64,000 bases of DNA from Aureimonas psammosilenae (GTDB lineage Bacteria; Pseudomonadota; Alphaproteobacteria; Rhizobiales; Rhizobiaceae). The position numbers were made by a program, and so were the translations under genes. Shown one piece after another: positions 23,463 through 32,248 of the stretch (its first letter is position 1; each line of letters opens with the position of its first letter). Under the pieces are notes generated by a model, which was not told where the DNA came from, ran no database searches, and worked only from the letters and a program-made list of their open reading frames with translations. The stretch covers positions 62,001 through 126,000 of the forward strand of contig NZ_WEZG01000007.1 of NCBI RefSeq assembly GCF_009176975.1, given 5' to 3'.

Positions 23463-23489
23463 GAAAGCGCGCGCCCCAGCGAACGTTCC
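23463..23489 (-). promoter_or_regulatory. GGAAC-N17-CTTT, EcfG-like stress promoter
   Basis: On the minus strand GGAAC (23489-23485) is followed after 17 bases by CTTTC (23467-23463), 31 bases ahead of the ATG at 23432. Spacing and sequence match the element ahead of the small gene at 19254. Confidence 0.5.
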
Positions 23490-23616
23490 CGCCTTGTGTC
23501 CCCATGAAAATGGCGTAACTCACGAGAATCGCTCCATCCTTCGATCAGTGGTCGTTGACTTTCCCTGCGTCACATTGTTCGCCTGTCGAACCAGCGAAGC
23601 TTGAGAGCGAGCCATC

Positions 23617-24174
23617 GTGACGCCTGATGAGGGACGAGAGCATCTGACCGAGCAGCTCCAGGCGGTGGCGCGCGGGGACCGGACCGCACTCGCGCAAATT
23701 TATCATCTGACTTCAGCGAAGCTTTACGGACTTGTCCTGCGTATCTTGTCCAACAGGGACGAGGCGGAAGACGTTTTGCAGGAAGTGTATCTGACGGTTT
23801 GGAACAAGGCGGATCGCTTCGATCCGACGCGCGCGAGCCCGATCAGTTGGCTCGCCGCCATCGCCCGCAACCGGGCGATCGACCGCCTGCGCGCGCTTCG
23901 CTCGCGCTCCGGCCACGATTCGGCCGAGGCCGCCAATGATCTGCCGGACGAAGCGCCGGGGCCTTTGCACCTTCTGGAAACGGGGGACGAGGCGCGGCGG
24001 CTCGTCACATGCCTTGAAACGATCGATGAGCGTACTCGTGGCGCCATCGTTTCCGCCTTTTTCGGAGGCAGGACCTATGAGGAACTGGCGACCAGCGCGG
24101 GAATGCCGCTCGGAACGATGAAAAGCGCCATTCGACGCGCATTGATCCGGCTGCGAGGGTGCCTCGAACCATGA
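23617..24174 (+). CDS. ECF sigma factor (SigK/RpoE-like)
   Basis: A 185-residue ECF sigma factor with a GTG start. Region 2 shows LVLRILSNRDEAEDVLQEVY and PISWLAAIARNRAIDRLRAL; region 4 shows GRTYEELATSAGMPLGTMKS near residues 152-171. It overlaps the anti-sigma gene by four bases (ATGA), the usual sign of a regulated pair. The fasciclin gene downstream is probably a target or operon member. Confidence 0.93.
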   Translation: MTPDEGREHLTEQLQAVARGDRTALAQIYHLTSAKLYGLVLRILSNRDEAEDVLQEVYLTVWNKADRFDPTRASPISWLAAIARNRAIDRLRALRSRSGHDSAEAANDLPDEAPGPLHLLETGDEARRLVTCLETIDERTRGAIVSAFFGGRTYEELATSAGMPLGTMKSAIRRALIRLRGCLEP

Positions 24175-24902
24175 GCGACACCATCGATCCGCCCGAAGAC
24201 GACGACGACCTGATCGCGGCGGAATATGCGCTCGGCCTTTTGGGCGAGCGCGAGCGTCTGGTTCTGGAACGGCGCATGCGCACCGACGAGACCCTTCGCC
24301 GACGCGTCGAGGAATGGGAAGAGCGCGTGTCTCCGCTCCTGATCGGCGTTCAGCCGGTGGAGCCGCCGGCCGGCGTTCTGGCTTCGGTGGAAGCCAAGCT
24401 CGACGGGGCAGGCTATATCCCGACCCTTCCGCCTCCGGCCATCGCGACCGCCGCGAACGACAACCGCGTGTCGCGCGGCTGGAAATGGCTGGCGCTCGGC
24501 ACCTCGGCGTCTCTGGTCGCCAGTCTCGCGATGCTGTTCGTGGTGACGAGCATGCCGGAAGCGGCGCGCGACGCGCCCTTGACCACGGTGATCGCGGCGA
24601 GCGGAGGGGGCGGCGCCCTTTATGCCGCCGTGATCGATCCGGAAACGGCACGCGCGACCTTGGTGCCCGTCGTGACCACCGCCGATCCGCGCTATGCGCG
24701 CCAGCTTTGGGCGATCGCGCCGAACGCGCAGCCGCGCTCGCTCGGGCTTCTGCCCCTGGCGGGGTCGGCGGAAATCGGCATCGCGCCCGAACTCCTTGCC
24801 GGCGGCGTCGTGCTCGCGATCTCGCAGGAACCGCCGGGCGGTTCGCCCACCGGCCAGCCGACCGGCCCGGTCGTGGGAACCGGGCAGTTGCAGCGCATCT
24901 GA
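24171..24902 (+). CDS. Anti-sigma factor, RskA type
   Basis: A 243-residue membrane anti-sigma factor. The cytoplasmic N-terminus LIAAEYALGLLGERERLVLE is the sigma-binding domain. A single membrane helix (WLALGTSASLVASLAMLFVV) lies near residues 105-125, and the periplasmic RskA-like domain follows (RYARQLWAIAPNAQPRSLGL). It would hold the ECF sigma at the membrane until a signal releases it. The start at 24171 overlaps the sigma stop. Confidence 0.92.
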   Translation: MSDTIDPPEDDDDLIAAEYALGLLGERERLVLERRMRTDETLRRRVEEWEERVSPLLIGVQPVEPPAGVLASVEAKLDGAGYIPTLPPPAIATAANDNRVSRGWKWLALGTSASLVASLAMLFVVTSMPEAARDAPLTTVIAASGGGGALYAAVIDPETARATLVPVVTTADPRYARQLWAIAPNAQPRSLGLLPLAGSAEIGIAPELLAGGVVLAISQEPPGGSPTGQPTGPVVGTGQLQRI

Positions 24903-25017
24903 CATGCCGAAAGGAGCGGCGAGAAAAAATCTTTCCGCTCCCTGCATCCGAGCCTGCACCTCGATCCGTATCTTCCGCGCCTCTCAAGTTGGAACGAGGC
25001 GACGGGAGACAGAACTC

Positions 25018-25560
25018 ATGAAACGCTTCACCATCGCCGGTGCCGTTCTTGCCGCTTCGCTCGGCCTCACCGCGCCGACTTTCGCGCAGGTCATGGTCGG
25101 CGGCGCGCCGATGTATGCGTCCAAGACCATTGCGGAAAACGCGCCGAACGCGCCGAACCTCACGACCCTGGTCGCCGCCGTGAAGGCCGCCGGCCTCGTC
25201 GAGACGCTGGCGGGCAAGGGACCCTTCACCGTCTTCGCGCCCACCAACGCGGCTTTCGAGAAGCTGCCGGCCGGCACGGTCGATACCTTGGTGAAGCCGG
25301 AGAACAAGGCCAAGCTCACCCAGATCCTGACCTATCACGTCGTATCCGGCGACTATACCGCCAAGGAACTGATGACCGGCGCCAAGAAGAAGGGCGGCAT
25401 GAAGCTCACCACCGTGGAGGGCGAGCCGCTGACCGTGAAGATGTCGAAGGGCAAGCTCGTGGTGGTGGATGCCAAGGGCGGCATGAGCCAGGTGCAGACC
25501 GCCGACGTCAAGCAGAAGAACGGCGTCGTCCACGTCGTCAACTCGGTTCTGATGCCCTGA
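25018..25560 (+). CDS. Secreted fasciclin (FAS1) domain protein
   Basis: A 180-residue protein with a signal peptide (cleavage after about TAPTFAQ). The FAS1 domain fills the rest, with NLTTLVAAVKAAGLVETLAG, the H1-like FTVFAPTNAAFEKLPAGTVD, the YH motif LTQILTYHVVSGDYT, and the final block NGVVHVVNSVLMP. Such proteins act in adhesion or envelope stress. It lies 115 bases after the sigma/anti-sigma pair, a frequent grouping. Confidence 0.93.
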   Translation: MKRFTIAGAVLAASLGLTAPTFAQVMVGGAPMYASKTIAENAPNAPNLTTLVAAVKAAGLVETLAGKGPFTVFAPTNAAFEKLPAGTVDTLVKPENKAKLTQILTYHVVSGDYTAKELMTGAKKKGGMKLTTVEGEPLTVKMSKGKLVVVDAKGGMSQVQTADVKQKNGVVHVVNSVLMP

Positions 25561-25589
25561 TCGACGATAAAATTTCTTGTTTCATGGAG

Positions 25590-25620
25590 GCGGCGCCACC
25601 CGGCGCCGCTTTTTCTTTTT
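25590..25620 (+). terminator. Intrinsic terminator after the fasciclin gene
   Basis: GCGGCGCC pairs with GGCGCCGC around an ACCC loop (25590-25609), followed by TTTTTCTTTTT. This is a textbook intrinsic terminator and ends the sigma-RskA-fasciclin transcripts. Confidence 0.9.
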
Positions 25621-25639
25621 CGCGCCGGGGAAGGCGCGC

Positions 25640-26044
25640 TCAGGCGGCCGCGATGGCCTTTTCGATGTCGCCGCTGGTTTGCCCGGTGAGATCCTTGGAA
25701 ATCTCGCCGACGAGCGCTTCCTGAAGTTTGGCGTGGTAATGCTTGCGCAACTCGCCGAGCGCTTTGGGCGCCGCGATCACCACGAGCTTCGTCAGCTTGC
25801 CGGACACGGCCTGCGCGTTCAAGAGCGACGCGACGCCGGCGACGAAGCCGTCCTCGTCCTGCGTGCTGTCGTCGGGATTGGCCGAACTGCTGGCGTGACC
25901 CTGGCCGCCGCTCTTGTTGTCGGTGTCGACCTTGGGCGTCGGCAGGGCGTTCAGCGAGGGATTGTTGTCGTCGCCGCCGTTCTGGAACAGGCTGAGTTTC
26001 TGGCCGTCCAACACCGCGACCGTCGCGCCCTTCGGAATTTGCAT
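25640..26044 (-). CDS. Host-attachment/AtsE-like protein
   Basis: A 134-residue protein of the Host_attach family: N-terminal MQIPKGATVAVLDGQKLSLF, a polar disordered middle, and a C-terminal domain with KLTKLVVIAAPKALGELRKH and HAKLQEALVGEISKDLTG. The biochemical role of the family is not firmly known despite its name. The start at 26044 is preferred because GGAG lies ahead; METV at 26056 lacks a site. Confidence 0.82.
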   Translation of the reverse strand: MQIPKGATVAVLDGQKLSLFQNGGDDNNPSLNALPTPKVDTDNKSGGQGHASSSANPDDSTQDEDGFVAGVASLLNAQAVSGKLTKLVVIAAPKALGELRKHYHAKLQEALVGEISKDLTGQTSGDIEKAIAAA

Positions 26045-26234
26045 CACCGTCTCCATGTTCGTGCCGCGAGCTTCGGATCGAGTCGCGGTCGGACCCGGCT
26101 AACGCGTCGGAACGCCGATGGCTCCGACGAACCGCGCCGGGCTGCGACAATCGCCGGCATTGCGGTTGGCGCGGCAGCGCGCGATGGAAGCGCCCGCCGG
26201 ACGCTCCCACCGGCCATGATTGCCAGAACCCTCG

Positions 26235-26483
26235 ATGTTTCTTCGCCTTTCCGACCTTTCGCCGGCCCAGACCGCACTTCTCGTTCGTCTCGACGACGGT
26301 TATCCGCACGACGACAGCGTCGGCACGATGGTCGGCGACAACCGCGTTTCCTGGCTGGAAACCGCCGACAGCCTTCAAACCCTCGGGCTGGTGGAATTGT
26401 CCTTCGGTTGGCGGCGCAGCTTCTGGCTGCGTCTGACCACGAATGGCCGGCGGCTTCTGTCCGGTCAGCTCAACGGCGGCTGA
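26235..26483 (+). CDS. Small protein with possible winged-helix fold
   Basis: An 82-residue protein, MFLRLSDLSPAQTALLVRLD at the start. The C-terminal text LETADSLQTLGLVELSFGWR and LRLTTNGRRLL resembles a winged-helix recognition region. The start is uncertain (a TTG at 26220 is possible). It overlaps the end of the convergent SDR gene by 19 bases. Confidence 0.55.
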   Translation: MFLRLSDLSPAQTALLVRLDDGYPHDDSVGTMVGDNRVSWLETADSLQTLGLVELSFGWRRSFWLRLTTNGRRLLSGQLNGG

Positions 26484-27226
26484 CCGTTCGAGGCGGACAG
26501 GCCGCCATCCACCGGCAGGTTGACGCCGGTGATGTAATGGGCGTCCTCGCTGGCCAGAAAGGCGATCGCCCCCGAAATGTCTTCGGGCTGCGCGCCGCGC
26601 CCCATCGGAATGCGCTCCTCGAACTTGGCGACGAGCTCCGGCTGCTCCTTCATGCCTTCGGTGAAGGGCGTATAGGTGAGGGACGGGTTCACCGCGTTGA
26701 CCCGGACGCCCGCCTTGGCCTCGTCCATCGCGAGGGCACGCGTGAAGTTCGTCACCGCACCCTTGGCGGCGCAATAGAAGCTGTGGTTCCAGTCGCCGCC
26801 GAGGCCCGAAACCGACGAAACGTTGACGATGCAGCCCTTTGAGCGGCGAAGCGCGACGATACACGCCCGGCTCATCTGCACGACGCCGTAGAGGTCCGTT
26901 TCGATCAGTTTCGTGAACTCGCTCAAGTCGCCTTCGTCCAGCTTGCCAAGGTGGTCGAGCCCGGCATTGTTCACGAGGACATCGATGCGTCCGAAGCGCT
27001 CGACCACGAAATCGGCGAGCGTCCGGCAGGAAGCCATGTCGCTGACATCCACCGGATGGGTCTCGACGCTCGCATCGAAGCTGGCGGCGGTCTGCGCGAG
27101 CTTCTCGGCGTTCTTGTCGCTCAGCACCACGCTTGCGCCTTCCTCAGCGAAGCGCCGCGCGGCGGCTTCGCCGATGCCCGAGGCCGAGCCTGTGACAATG
27201 ACGACCTTGCCTGTGAAACGTCCCAT
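26465..27226 (-). CDS. SDR-family oxidoreductase
   Basis: A 253-residue classical short-chain dehydrogenase. It shows the cofactor motif VVIVTGSASGIGEAAARRFA (TGxxxGIG), the structural NNAG (IDVLVNNAGLDHLG), catalytic Ser in NVSSVSG, and the YxxxK pair in SFYCAAKGAVTNF. The C-terminal half has VNAVNPSLTYTPF. The substrate is not predictable; relatives include glucose 1-dehydrogenases and 3-oxoacyl-ACP reductases. Confidence 0.9.
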   Translation of the reverse strand: MGRFTGKVVIVTGSASGIGEAAARRFAEEGASVVLSDKNAEKLAQTAASFDASVETHPVDVSDMASCRTLADFVVERFGRIDVLVNNAGLDHLGKLDEGDLSEFTKLIETDLYGVVQMSRACIVALRRSKGCIVNVSSVSGLGGDWNHSFYCAAKGAVTNFTRALAMDEAKAGVRVNAVNPSLTYTPFTEGMKEQPELVAKFEERIPMGRGAQPEDISGAIAFLASEDAHYITGVNLPVDGGLSASNGQPPLS

Positions 27227-27320
27227 ATCCGCTTTTCCCGAATGATTGCCGGTTCGGGGCAGAAGAGGGAAAAGGCGGGCTGGGTTGCGTGGCCCGCGTG
27301 GGAAAGTCCCGCACCGGCGC

Positions 27321-27524
27321 TTAGCGAAGCAGGGCTTCCACGCTGACGCCGAAATAGGAGGCAAGCGCCCGCAGCGCCTTCTGCGGCACGGATCGGCGCC
27401 CCTGCTCGATGGAAGCGACAATGGCAGGCGGCACCTTGGCGCCTTCCGCGACCTCCTCGATGGTCTTGCCATCGGTGACGCGCAGGCGAAGAAGATTGTC
27501 GGCAAGCGGCATGGGTTTTCCCAT
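27321..27524 (-). CDS. Small XRE-type DNA-binding protein
   Basis: A 67-residue protein consisting of one Cro/CI-type helix-turn-helix: TIEEVAEGAKVPPAIVASIE then QGRRSVPQKALRALASYFGV. A start at 27512 (MPLADN) is an alternative. It lies upstream of the SDR gene on the same strand (95-base gap) and divergent from the chemotaxis receptor; it may regulate either. Confidence 0.8.
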   Translation of the reverse strand: MGKPMPLADNLLRLRVTDGKTIEEVAEGAKVPPAIVASIEQGRRSVPQKALRALASYFGVSVEALLR

Positions 27525-27764
27525 AAACGTTGGTTCGTCCCTCGTCCACGTGTCTTGTGAGCTGATAAGTCCACCCGGTTATACAGCAACGGTGCATTGG
27601 TTACCGAAAGACAGGAAGGGTTGTTCAGGGAGCGGGCGTTCGGCTTTTCTTGGGCCTCGCAACATTGGTGCGCCCAGTCGCCGAATCTTAATCGATCGAA
27701 CGTAGGAGAAGGAAAATTCCAGAATTCGGCGCGAGGCATGAACTTGCGCGAACAGGAGCAGTCG

Positions 27765-29660
27765 ATGTCTCGATTGAAGATATCCCATAAGCTCGCCGGC
27801 GCGTTCCTCGCCATCGTGTCCATCACGCTTCTGGCCTATGGCCTTCTTTGGTCGAGCATGTCCGATGCCACGAAAGCCGGCGCTGCGCGCGCCGACAACT
27901 TCATGGCATCGCTTCAGGGCGAACGGATGCGCGCGTCGCTTTATCGCCAGCAGAACGCCATCGGAAACAATCTCCTGACCGGCGAGGAGCGCTTCCTGAA
28001 GACCTATGCCGAAGCCAAGAACGGCTTCGGAAAGGCGGCGGACGAATTCGTGCGCCTCTCCGATTCGCCCGCGCAGCGCGAAAAGGTGCAGGCCGCCAAG
28101 GCCTTCGTCGAGAACTGGTGGACGGTGGCCGGAGACCAGATGATCGCGCTCGGCCGCGATCCCGCGACGCGCCCGCAAGCGCTGGCTTTGCCCAAGCAGT
28201 TCCCGCTGACCAAAGCCTACGACCTTCTGGACGAGACCTTGAAGGTGCAGGGCGAGATGATCGCGGCCAATGCCGCCGCCGCTTCAACCGCCGAGCGCGC
28301 TTCGCTTCACACCATTCTCGGCTCCCTGGTGCTCAGCGCTTCGGTCGCCGTCGTGATGTGGCTTCTTCTGTCGCGCGCCATTTCGCGTCCCACCGTCCGG
28401 TTGACGGAGGCCATGCTGCGTCTCGCCCAGGGCGACAATTCGCAGGAGGTGCCCGGCACCGCACGTCACGACGAGATCGGCGCCATGGCGGGCGCGGTGC
28501 AGATCTTCAAGGATGCGGCGGTGCAGAAGGAGCGGCTGGAAGCGGAGGCCGCATCCACGCGCGCCGCGCAGGCGGCGAGCCGCGACCGGCAGGCGTCGAT
28601 CGACAACGCCAAGGCCGAGGACTTGCGCGTTCTCGTCCACGGCGTGGAAGCGGCCTTCGAAAGGCTGGCGGCCGGCGATCTGACGGTGCGCATGGAAGAC
28701 GCGGTCGCGCCCGAATTCGAGCCGATCCGCCAGCGCTTCAATTCCTCCGTGGAGTCGCTCGAAGGCGTCGTCGGCGCGGTGGTCGCGGCCGTCGGCGTCA
28801 TCCGCTCGGGTCTCGGCGAAATTTCCACCGCTTCATCCGATCTCGCGCATCGCACGGAACAACAGGCCGCCAATCTGGAGGAAACGGTTGCCGCGCTCGC
28901 CGAGGTGACACGCGGCATCAACGATACCGCGCAAGGGGCGGGTCAGGCGCAGACCTCCGTAGCCGCCACGCAGAAGAACGCCGAAGCCGGCGGCGGCGTG
29001 GTTTCGCAAGCGGTGCGGGCGATGGCCGATATCGAGCGCTCCGCGACCGAAATCGGCAAGATCATCGGGGTGATCGACGAGATCGCGTTCCAAACGAACC
29101 TTCTCGCCTTGAACGCAGGCGTGGAAGCGGCGCGCGCCGGGGAAGCGGGACGAGGCTTCGCGGTGGTGGCGCAGGAAGTGCGGGGTCTCGCCCAGCGCTC
29201 GGCGGAAGCCGCGAAGGAGATCAAGGAACTGATCTCGACATCCTCTGCCCAGGTCGTGTCGGGTGTCGAACTGGTGTCCGCTTCCGGGCGCTCGCTCCAA
29301 GGGATCGTCGGTCAGGTCGCCGACGTCAATCGCATCATCTCCCGGATCGCCCGTTCGGCCAACGAACAGGCGACGGGCCTTCGCGAAGTGTCGACGGCCG
29401 CCGACCAGATGGACAAGGTCACGCAGCAGAACGCCGCCATGGTGGAGGAAACCACGGCCGCCGCGCAGTCCCTGTCGGTCGAGACCGAGGCGCTTTCCGC
29501 CCTGGTTCAGCACTTCCGTATCGGCGGGCGTCCGGCTGCGCCCGTATCCGTTCCGCAGAAAGCGGTTTCGCGCCCCGTCGCGCAGATGCGCACGCTCGGC
29601 GCGGGCGGGGCGGCACGCAGGCCCGCCGCGACGCCGGCGGAGGACTGGGCGGAGTTCTAG
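27765..29660 (+). CDS. Methyl-accepting chemotaxis protein
   Basis: A 631-residue receptor. Membrane helices lie near residues 9-30 and 184-204, with a ~150-residue periplasmic CHASE3/4-helix-like sensor between them that has a [20 protein letters not shown] motif. HAMP text follows ([20 protein letters not shown]), then a second HAMP-like segment and the signalling domain with the conserved hairpin tip [20 protein letters not shown]. The start at 27765 has AGGAG seven bases ahead. No CheB/CheR-binding pentapeptide is seen at the end (AEDWAEF is only loosely similar). No che genes are nearby. Confidence 0.94.
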   Translation: MSRLKISHKLAGAFLAIVSITLLAYGLLWSSMSDATKAGAARADNFMASLQGERMRASLYRQQNAIGNNLLTGEERFLKTYAEAKNGFGKAADEFVRLSDSPAQREKVQAAKAFVENWWTVAGDQMIALGRDPATRPQALALPKQFPLTKAYDLLDETLKVQGEMIAANAAAASTAERASLHTILGSLVLSASVAVVMWLLLSRAISRPTVRLTEAMLRLAQGDNSQEVPGTARHDEIGAMAGAVQIFKDAAVQKERLEAEAASTRAAQAASRDRQASIDNAKAEDLRVLVHGVEAAFERLAAGDLTVRMEDAVAPEFEPIRQRFNSSVESLEGVVGAVVAAVGVIRSGLGEISTASSDLAHRTEQQAANLEETVAALAEVTRGINDTAQGAGQAQTSVAATQKNAEAGGGVVSQAVRAMADIERSATEIGKIIGVIDEIAFQTNLLALNAGVEAARAGEAGRGFAVVAQEVRGLAQRSAEAAKEIKELISTSSAQVVSGVELVSASGRSLQGIVGQVADVNRIISRIARSANEQATGLREVSTAADQMDKVTQQNAAMVEETTAAAQSLSVETEALSALVQHFRIGGRPAAPVSVPQKAVSRPVAQMRTLGAGGAARRPAATPAEDWAEF

Positions 29661-29702
29661 ACAGCGTCCGTCTCGAGACGAGAAGCCTTCCGAGAATTCT
29701 AA

Positions 29703-29730
29703 CGGGGAGGCCGGGAGACCGGTCTCCCCG
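29703..29730 (+). terminator. Hairpin after the chemotaxis receptor gene
   Basis: CGGGGAG pairs with CTCCCCG, with an inner CCGG/CCGG stem. The T-run is poor (CTTCGTTTGC). It lies 43 bases after the stop codon, so it is a likely terminator. Confidence 0.6.
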
Positions 29731-29819
29731 CTTCGTTTGCGAGCCTTTTCCTTGAAAGGGGAAAAGCGGATTTGCTTTGCCAGTTAGCGTTTTACGTCCC
29801 GAAGGTGCTTTCCGATTCT

Positions 29820-29846
29820 GGAACCCCTCGCGTGACCCGGCTCTTA
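29820..29846 (+). promoter_or_regulatory. Possible EcfG-like promoter of the envelope operon
   Basis: GGAAC at 29820-29824 is followed after 18 bases by CTTA. It lies 55 bases upstream of the 24-aa gene. Spacing is one base longer than the two better candidates at 19281 and 23463, so this is a weaker call. Confidence 0.35.
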
Positions 29847-29900
29847 CCAAAGTACCGCAGGAAGAAGAACCTGCGCGTCGAGCACGGAGAGACCGGATCC

Positions 29901-29975
29901 ATGAACAGCATCATCTACCTGATCGGGCTGATCGTCGTCGTTCTTGCCGTTCTGTCCTTTCTGGGACTTCGCTGA
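29901..29975 (+). CDS. 24-residue membrane peptide
   Basis: The whole product is a hydrophobic helix, MNSIIYLIGLIVVVLAVLSF followed by LGLR. Near-identical peptides occur widely in rhizobia, usually ahead of stress or envelope genes. It is the first gene of an operon: the YqjD-like gene starts 11 bases after its stop. Function unknown. Confidence 0.75.
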   Translation: MNSIIYLIGLIVVVLAVLSFLGLR

Positions 29976-29986
29976 GGGAGATCGAT

Positions 29987-30781
29987 ATGGCTTCAGACTT
30001 CGACGATCGAAACAAAGTCGGCTCGACGAGCACCGATTCGTCCAGCGATACCAGCCGCGCCCGGCTGCATGACGATGGGCACCGCGTCGGCGACGCGTTG
30101 AACCGAGAGGCTTCCGACGCCAAGTCGGCCATCGCGGGGGCAAGTGAAGACCTGCGCAAGGGGGCGGCCGATCTCGCCTCCACCGCCAAGCAGCGCCTTG
30201 CCGATCAGGCCGAGCAAGGCAAGGAGCAGGCCTCCTCCAGCCTCGGCGATTTCGCCGCCGCCATCCGTAAGGCGTCCGACGAACTCGGGCAACGCGACCA
30301 GTCCATGGCGGCCGGACTCGTGCGCGAGCTCGCCACCGGCATCGAGCAGGCGGCCGGCTCGATCAAAGGGCAGAACCTCCAGGATATCAGCCGTTCCGTC
30401 ACCGATTTCGCCCGCCGCCAGCCGACCACCTTCCTTATCGGCGTAGCGTTGGCGGGCGTGGCCCTCGGCCGTTTCGCCAGGGCCACCGGCGAACATGGCA
30501 GCCAGGGCGTGTCGAACCGCAATACCGGTCAAGCCCATCGCGACTATGGCTCGGACCGTGTCTTCTCCGAAGGCCATGCCGAGGACGGGAGCCTGTCCTC
30601 CGCCACGCGCGTGACCGGTGCCGGCTCTTCGACGCTGCCGCGCCCAGGCGACGATCTCGCCGACAAGCGCGACGTCGTCGGCACCACCACCGGCGCCGGA
30701 AGAACGCCGGAGACACCTTACGACGCTCCGAGCCTCGCCACATCCGCCACGACGTCATTTGGAGATCGCAATGTCCGTTGA
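29987..30781 (+). CDS. YqjD/ElaB-like membrane-anchored stress protein
   Basis: A 264-residue protein. A disordered, Ser/Asp-rich N-terminus leads into an amphipathic helical region with AT-hook-free LEA-like repeats (KGAADLASTAKQRLADQAEQ). A hydrophobic segment TTFLIGVALAGVALGRFA near residues 147-164 anchors it in the membrane. The C-terminal 100 residues are disordered. YqjD relatives tether ribosomes or stabilise the envelope in stationary phase. GAGGGAG precedes the ATG at 29987. It overlaps the next gene by 11 bases. Confidence 0.72.
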   Translation: MASDFDDRNKVGSTSTDSSSDTSRARLHDDGHRVGDALNREASDAKSAIAGASEDLRKGAADLASTAKQRLADQAEQGKEQASSSLGDFAAAIRKASDELGQRDQSMAAGLVRELATGIEQAAGSIKGQNLQDISRSVTDFARRQPTTFLIGVALAGVALGRFARATGEHGSQGVSNRNTGQAHRDYGSDRVFSEGHAEDGSLSSATRVTGAGSSTLPRPGDDLADKRDVVGTTTGAGRTPETPYDAPSLATSATTSFGDRNVR

Positions 30782-31178
30782 GCCTCGCGAGACCCGATCC
30801 GTCCCCGATCTTCTCGCCAATCTCCTGCGGGAAGCGACGGAGCTGTTCCGCACCGAGACCCAGCTCCTTCGCTCCGAGATTTCCGACAAGTTCACGCAAA
30901 TCCAGGTCGCCGGCGGCTCGCTCGTCGCCGGGGCCATCTGCCTTCTCGTCGCGCTCCTGACCTTGACCGCCGCGCTGGTGACCGCGGTATCCAAGATCGG
31001 CGAACCCGATATCGGCGTCGGCTGGGCCTCGCTCATCGTCGGCGTGGTGATTGCTGCGGTCGGCGCGGTTCTGCTCGCCAAGGGCAAGAAGGAACTCGAG
31101 CCCGTGAGCCTGACGCCGACGCGCACGGCCCATCAGCTCAGCGAAGACGGCAAGGTCGTGAAAGGACAGATCCGATGA
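30771..31178 (+). CDS. YqjE-like 'phage holin family' membrane protein
   Basis: A 135-residue protein with an amphipathic N-terminus (VPDLLANLLREATELFRTET) and two membrane helices (GGSLVAGAICLLVALLTLTA and ASLIVGVVIAAVGAVLLA). It belongs to the YqjE/PF07332-type family; the 'holin' name comes from a distant relative and does not imply lysis. It is joined to both neighbours by overlaps, making a YqjD-YqjE-DUF3618 unit. Confidence 0.85.
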   Translation: MSVEPRETRSVPDLLANLLREATELFRTETQLLRSEISDKFTQIQVAGGSLVAGAICLLVALLTLTAALVTAVSKIGEPDIGVGWASLIVGVVIAAVGAVLLAKGKKELEPVSLTPTRTAHQLSEDGKVVKGQIR

Positions 31179-32104
31179 GCAGCGACGATACAGACCGCCT
31201 GGAGCGCGAAGCGCAGGAACGCCGCTCCTCCGTCAACAACACGATCGACGAGCTTCGCGCGCGCATGTCGCCCGGCCAGATCCTCGACGAGGTGACGGAC
31301 TACTTCGGCTCCACGCAGACCAACGCCGCCGTGCAGAATCTCGGCCGGCAGGTGCGCGACAACCCGCTGGCCCTCGGCCTCGTCGGGGCGGGGGTGGCTT
31401 GGCTTCTTCTCGGCCGGGGCGTGCGCGACGATCATTCGGTCGGCCATGTTCCTTACCGGGGTGAGACCGGCCCTTCGTCCCATAGTGGGACCGGCTCCAG
31501 CGGTCCGGGCATCGGCGCACGCGTCGGCTCGGCCGCGTCCGGTGTTCGCGACGGCGTGTCGAGCGGCGCGTCTTCAGCCGCCTCCGGCCTGTCCTCGGCC
31601 GCCTCCGCCATCGGCGATACGGCGTCGAGCGTCGGGCAGGCGGCTCGCGACTACGGCTCGGGTGCGGCCGACGCGCTTCGCGGCGGCGGACAAGCGGCGG
31701 CGGACGGCCTGCGCTCGGTCGGAAGTGGTGCCTATGGCGTAGGACGGCGTGCCCAGCGCGGCTTTCTCGATACGCTTCAGGAAGAGCCGTTGATCTTCGG
31801 GGCCATCGCCTTGGCGGTCGGCGCGGCCATCGGCGCGAGCCTGCCTTCGACCCGCACCGAGGACGAGCTTCTCGGCGACACGCGCGACCGGCTGCGCGAC
31901 CAAGCCTATGCCTATGGCAAGGACGCCGTGGAAAGCGCCAAAGGCGTTGCCGCCGAGACCTACAAGGCGGCGAGCGAGGAAGCCGACCGCCAGGGCCTGA
32001 AGCCGTCAGGCGAGGGCGATACCTTGGCGCAGCGGGTTTCCAACGTCGTGGGAACCGCGACGGAGACTGCCAAGGAACAGGTGCGCAAGGAAGGTCAGGC
32101 CTGA
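31175..32104 (+). CDS. DUF3618 membrane protein
   Basis: A 309-residue protein. The DUF3618 core is at the N-terminus: LEREAQERRSSVNNTIDELR, then ARMSPGQILDEVTDYF, followed by a membrane helix NPLALGLVGAGVAWLLLGRG near residues 63-82. The middle is Ser/Ala/Gly-rich and low in complexity, and a second hydrophobic segment (FGAIALAVGAAIGASLPS) lies near 210. Its ATG overlaps the YqjE stop. Confidence 0.88.
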   Translation: MSSDDTDRLEREAQERRSSVNNTIDELRARMSPGQILDEVTDYFGSTQTNAAVQNLGRQVRDNPLALGLVGAGVAWLLLGRGVRDDHSVGHVPYRGETGPSSHSGTGSSGPGIGARVGSAASGVRDGVSSGASSAASGLSSAASAIGDTASSVGQAARDYGSGAADALRGGGQAAADGLRSVGSGAYGVGRRAQRGFLDTLQEEPLIFGAIALAVGAAIGASLPSTRTEDELLGDTRDRLRDQAYAYGKDAVESAKGVAAETYKAASEEADRQGLKPSGEGDTLAQRVSNVVGTATETAKEQVRKEGQA

Positions 32105-32128
32105 TCCAAGCTGCCATTCGAGCTTGAC

Positions 32129-32162
32129 GAAGGGCGCGTCGATGCAGGTCGGCGCGCCCTTC
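32129..32162 (+). terminator. Terminator of the envelope operon
   Basis: GAAGGGCGCG pairs with CGCGCCCTTC (10 bp) around a 14-base loop, 25 bases after the DUF3618 stop. The downstream T-run is short (TGTT). Confidence 0.65.
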
Positions 32163-32248
32163 TGTTCGCGGCGCACGTGACATAAAAGCAGGAAACGCGT
32201 GGTGGCTCCGCCGCCCCGTTGCCCTCTTTTCGGAAAACGCGCCCCGTG

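Noticed and set aside
24930-25017. A possible ECF-type promoter (TGCATC ... CGTAT) ahead of the fasciclin gene
   Set aside because: The matching motif ahead of the sigma gene itself has a different spacing, so no shared promoter could be supported.
23713-25533. A 606-codon open frame antisense to the sigma, anti-sigma and fasciclin genes
   Set aside because: It is the complement of three well-supported genes and its composition (Arg/Ala/Gly-rich, no domain) is typical of shadows in GC-rich DNA.
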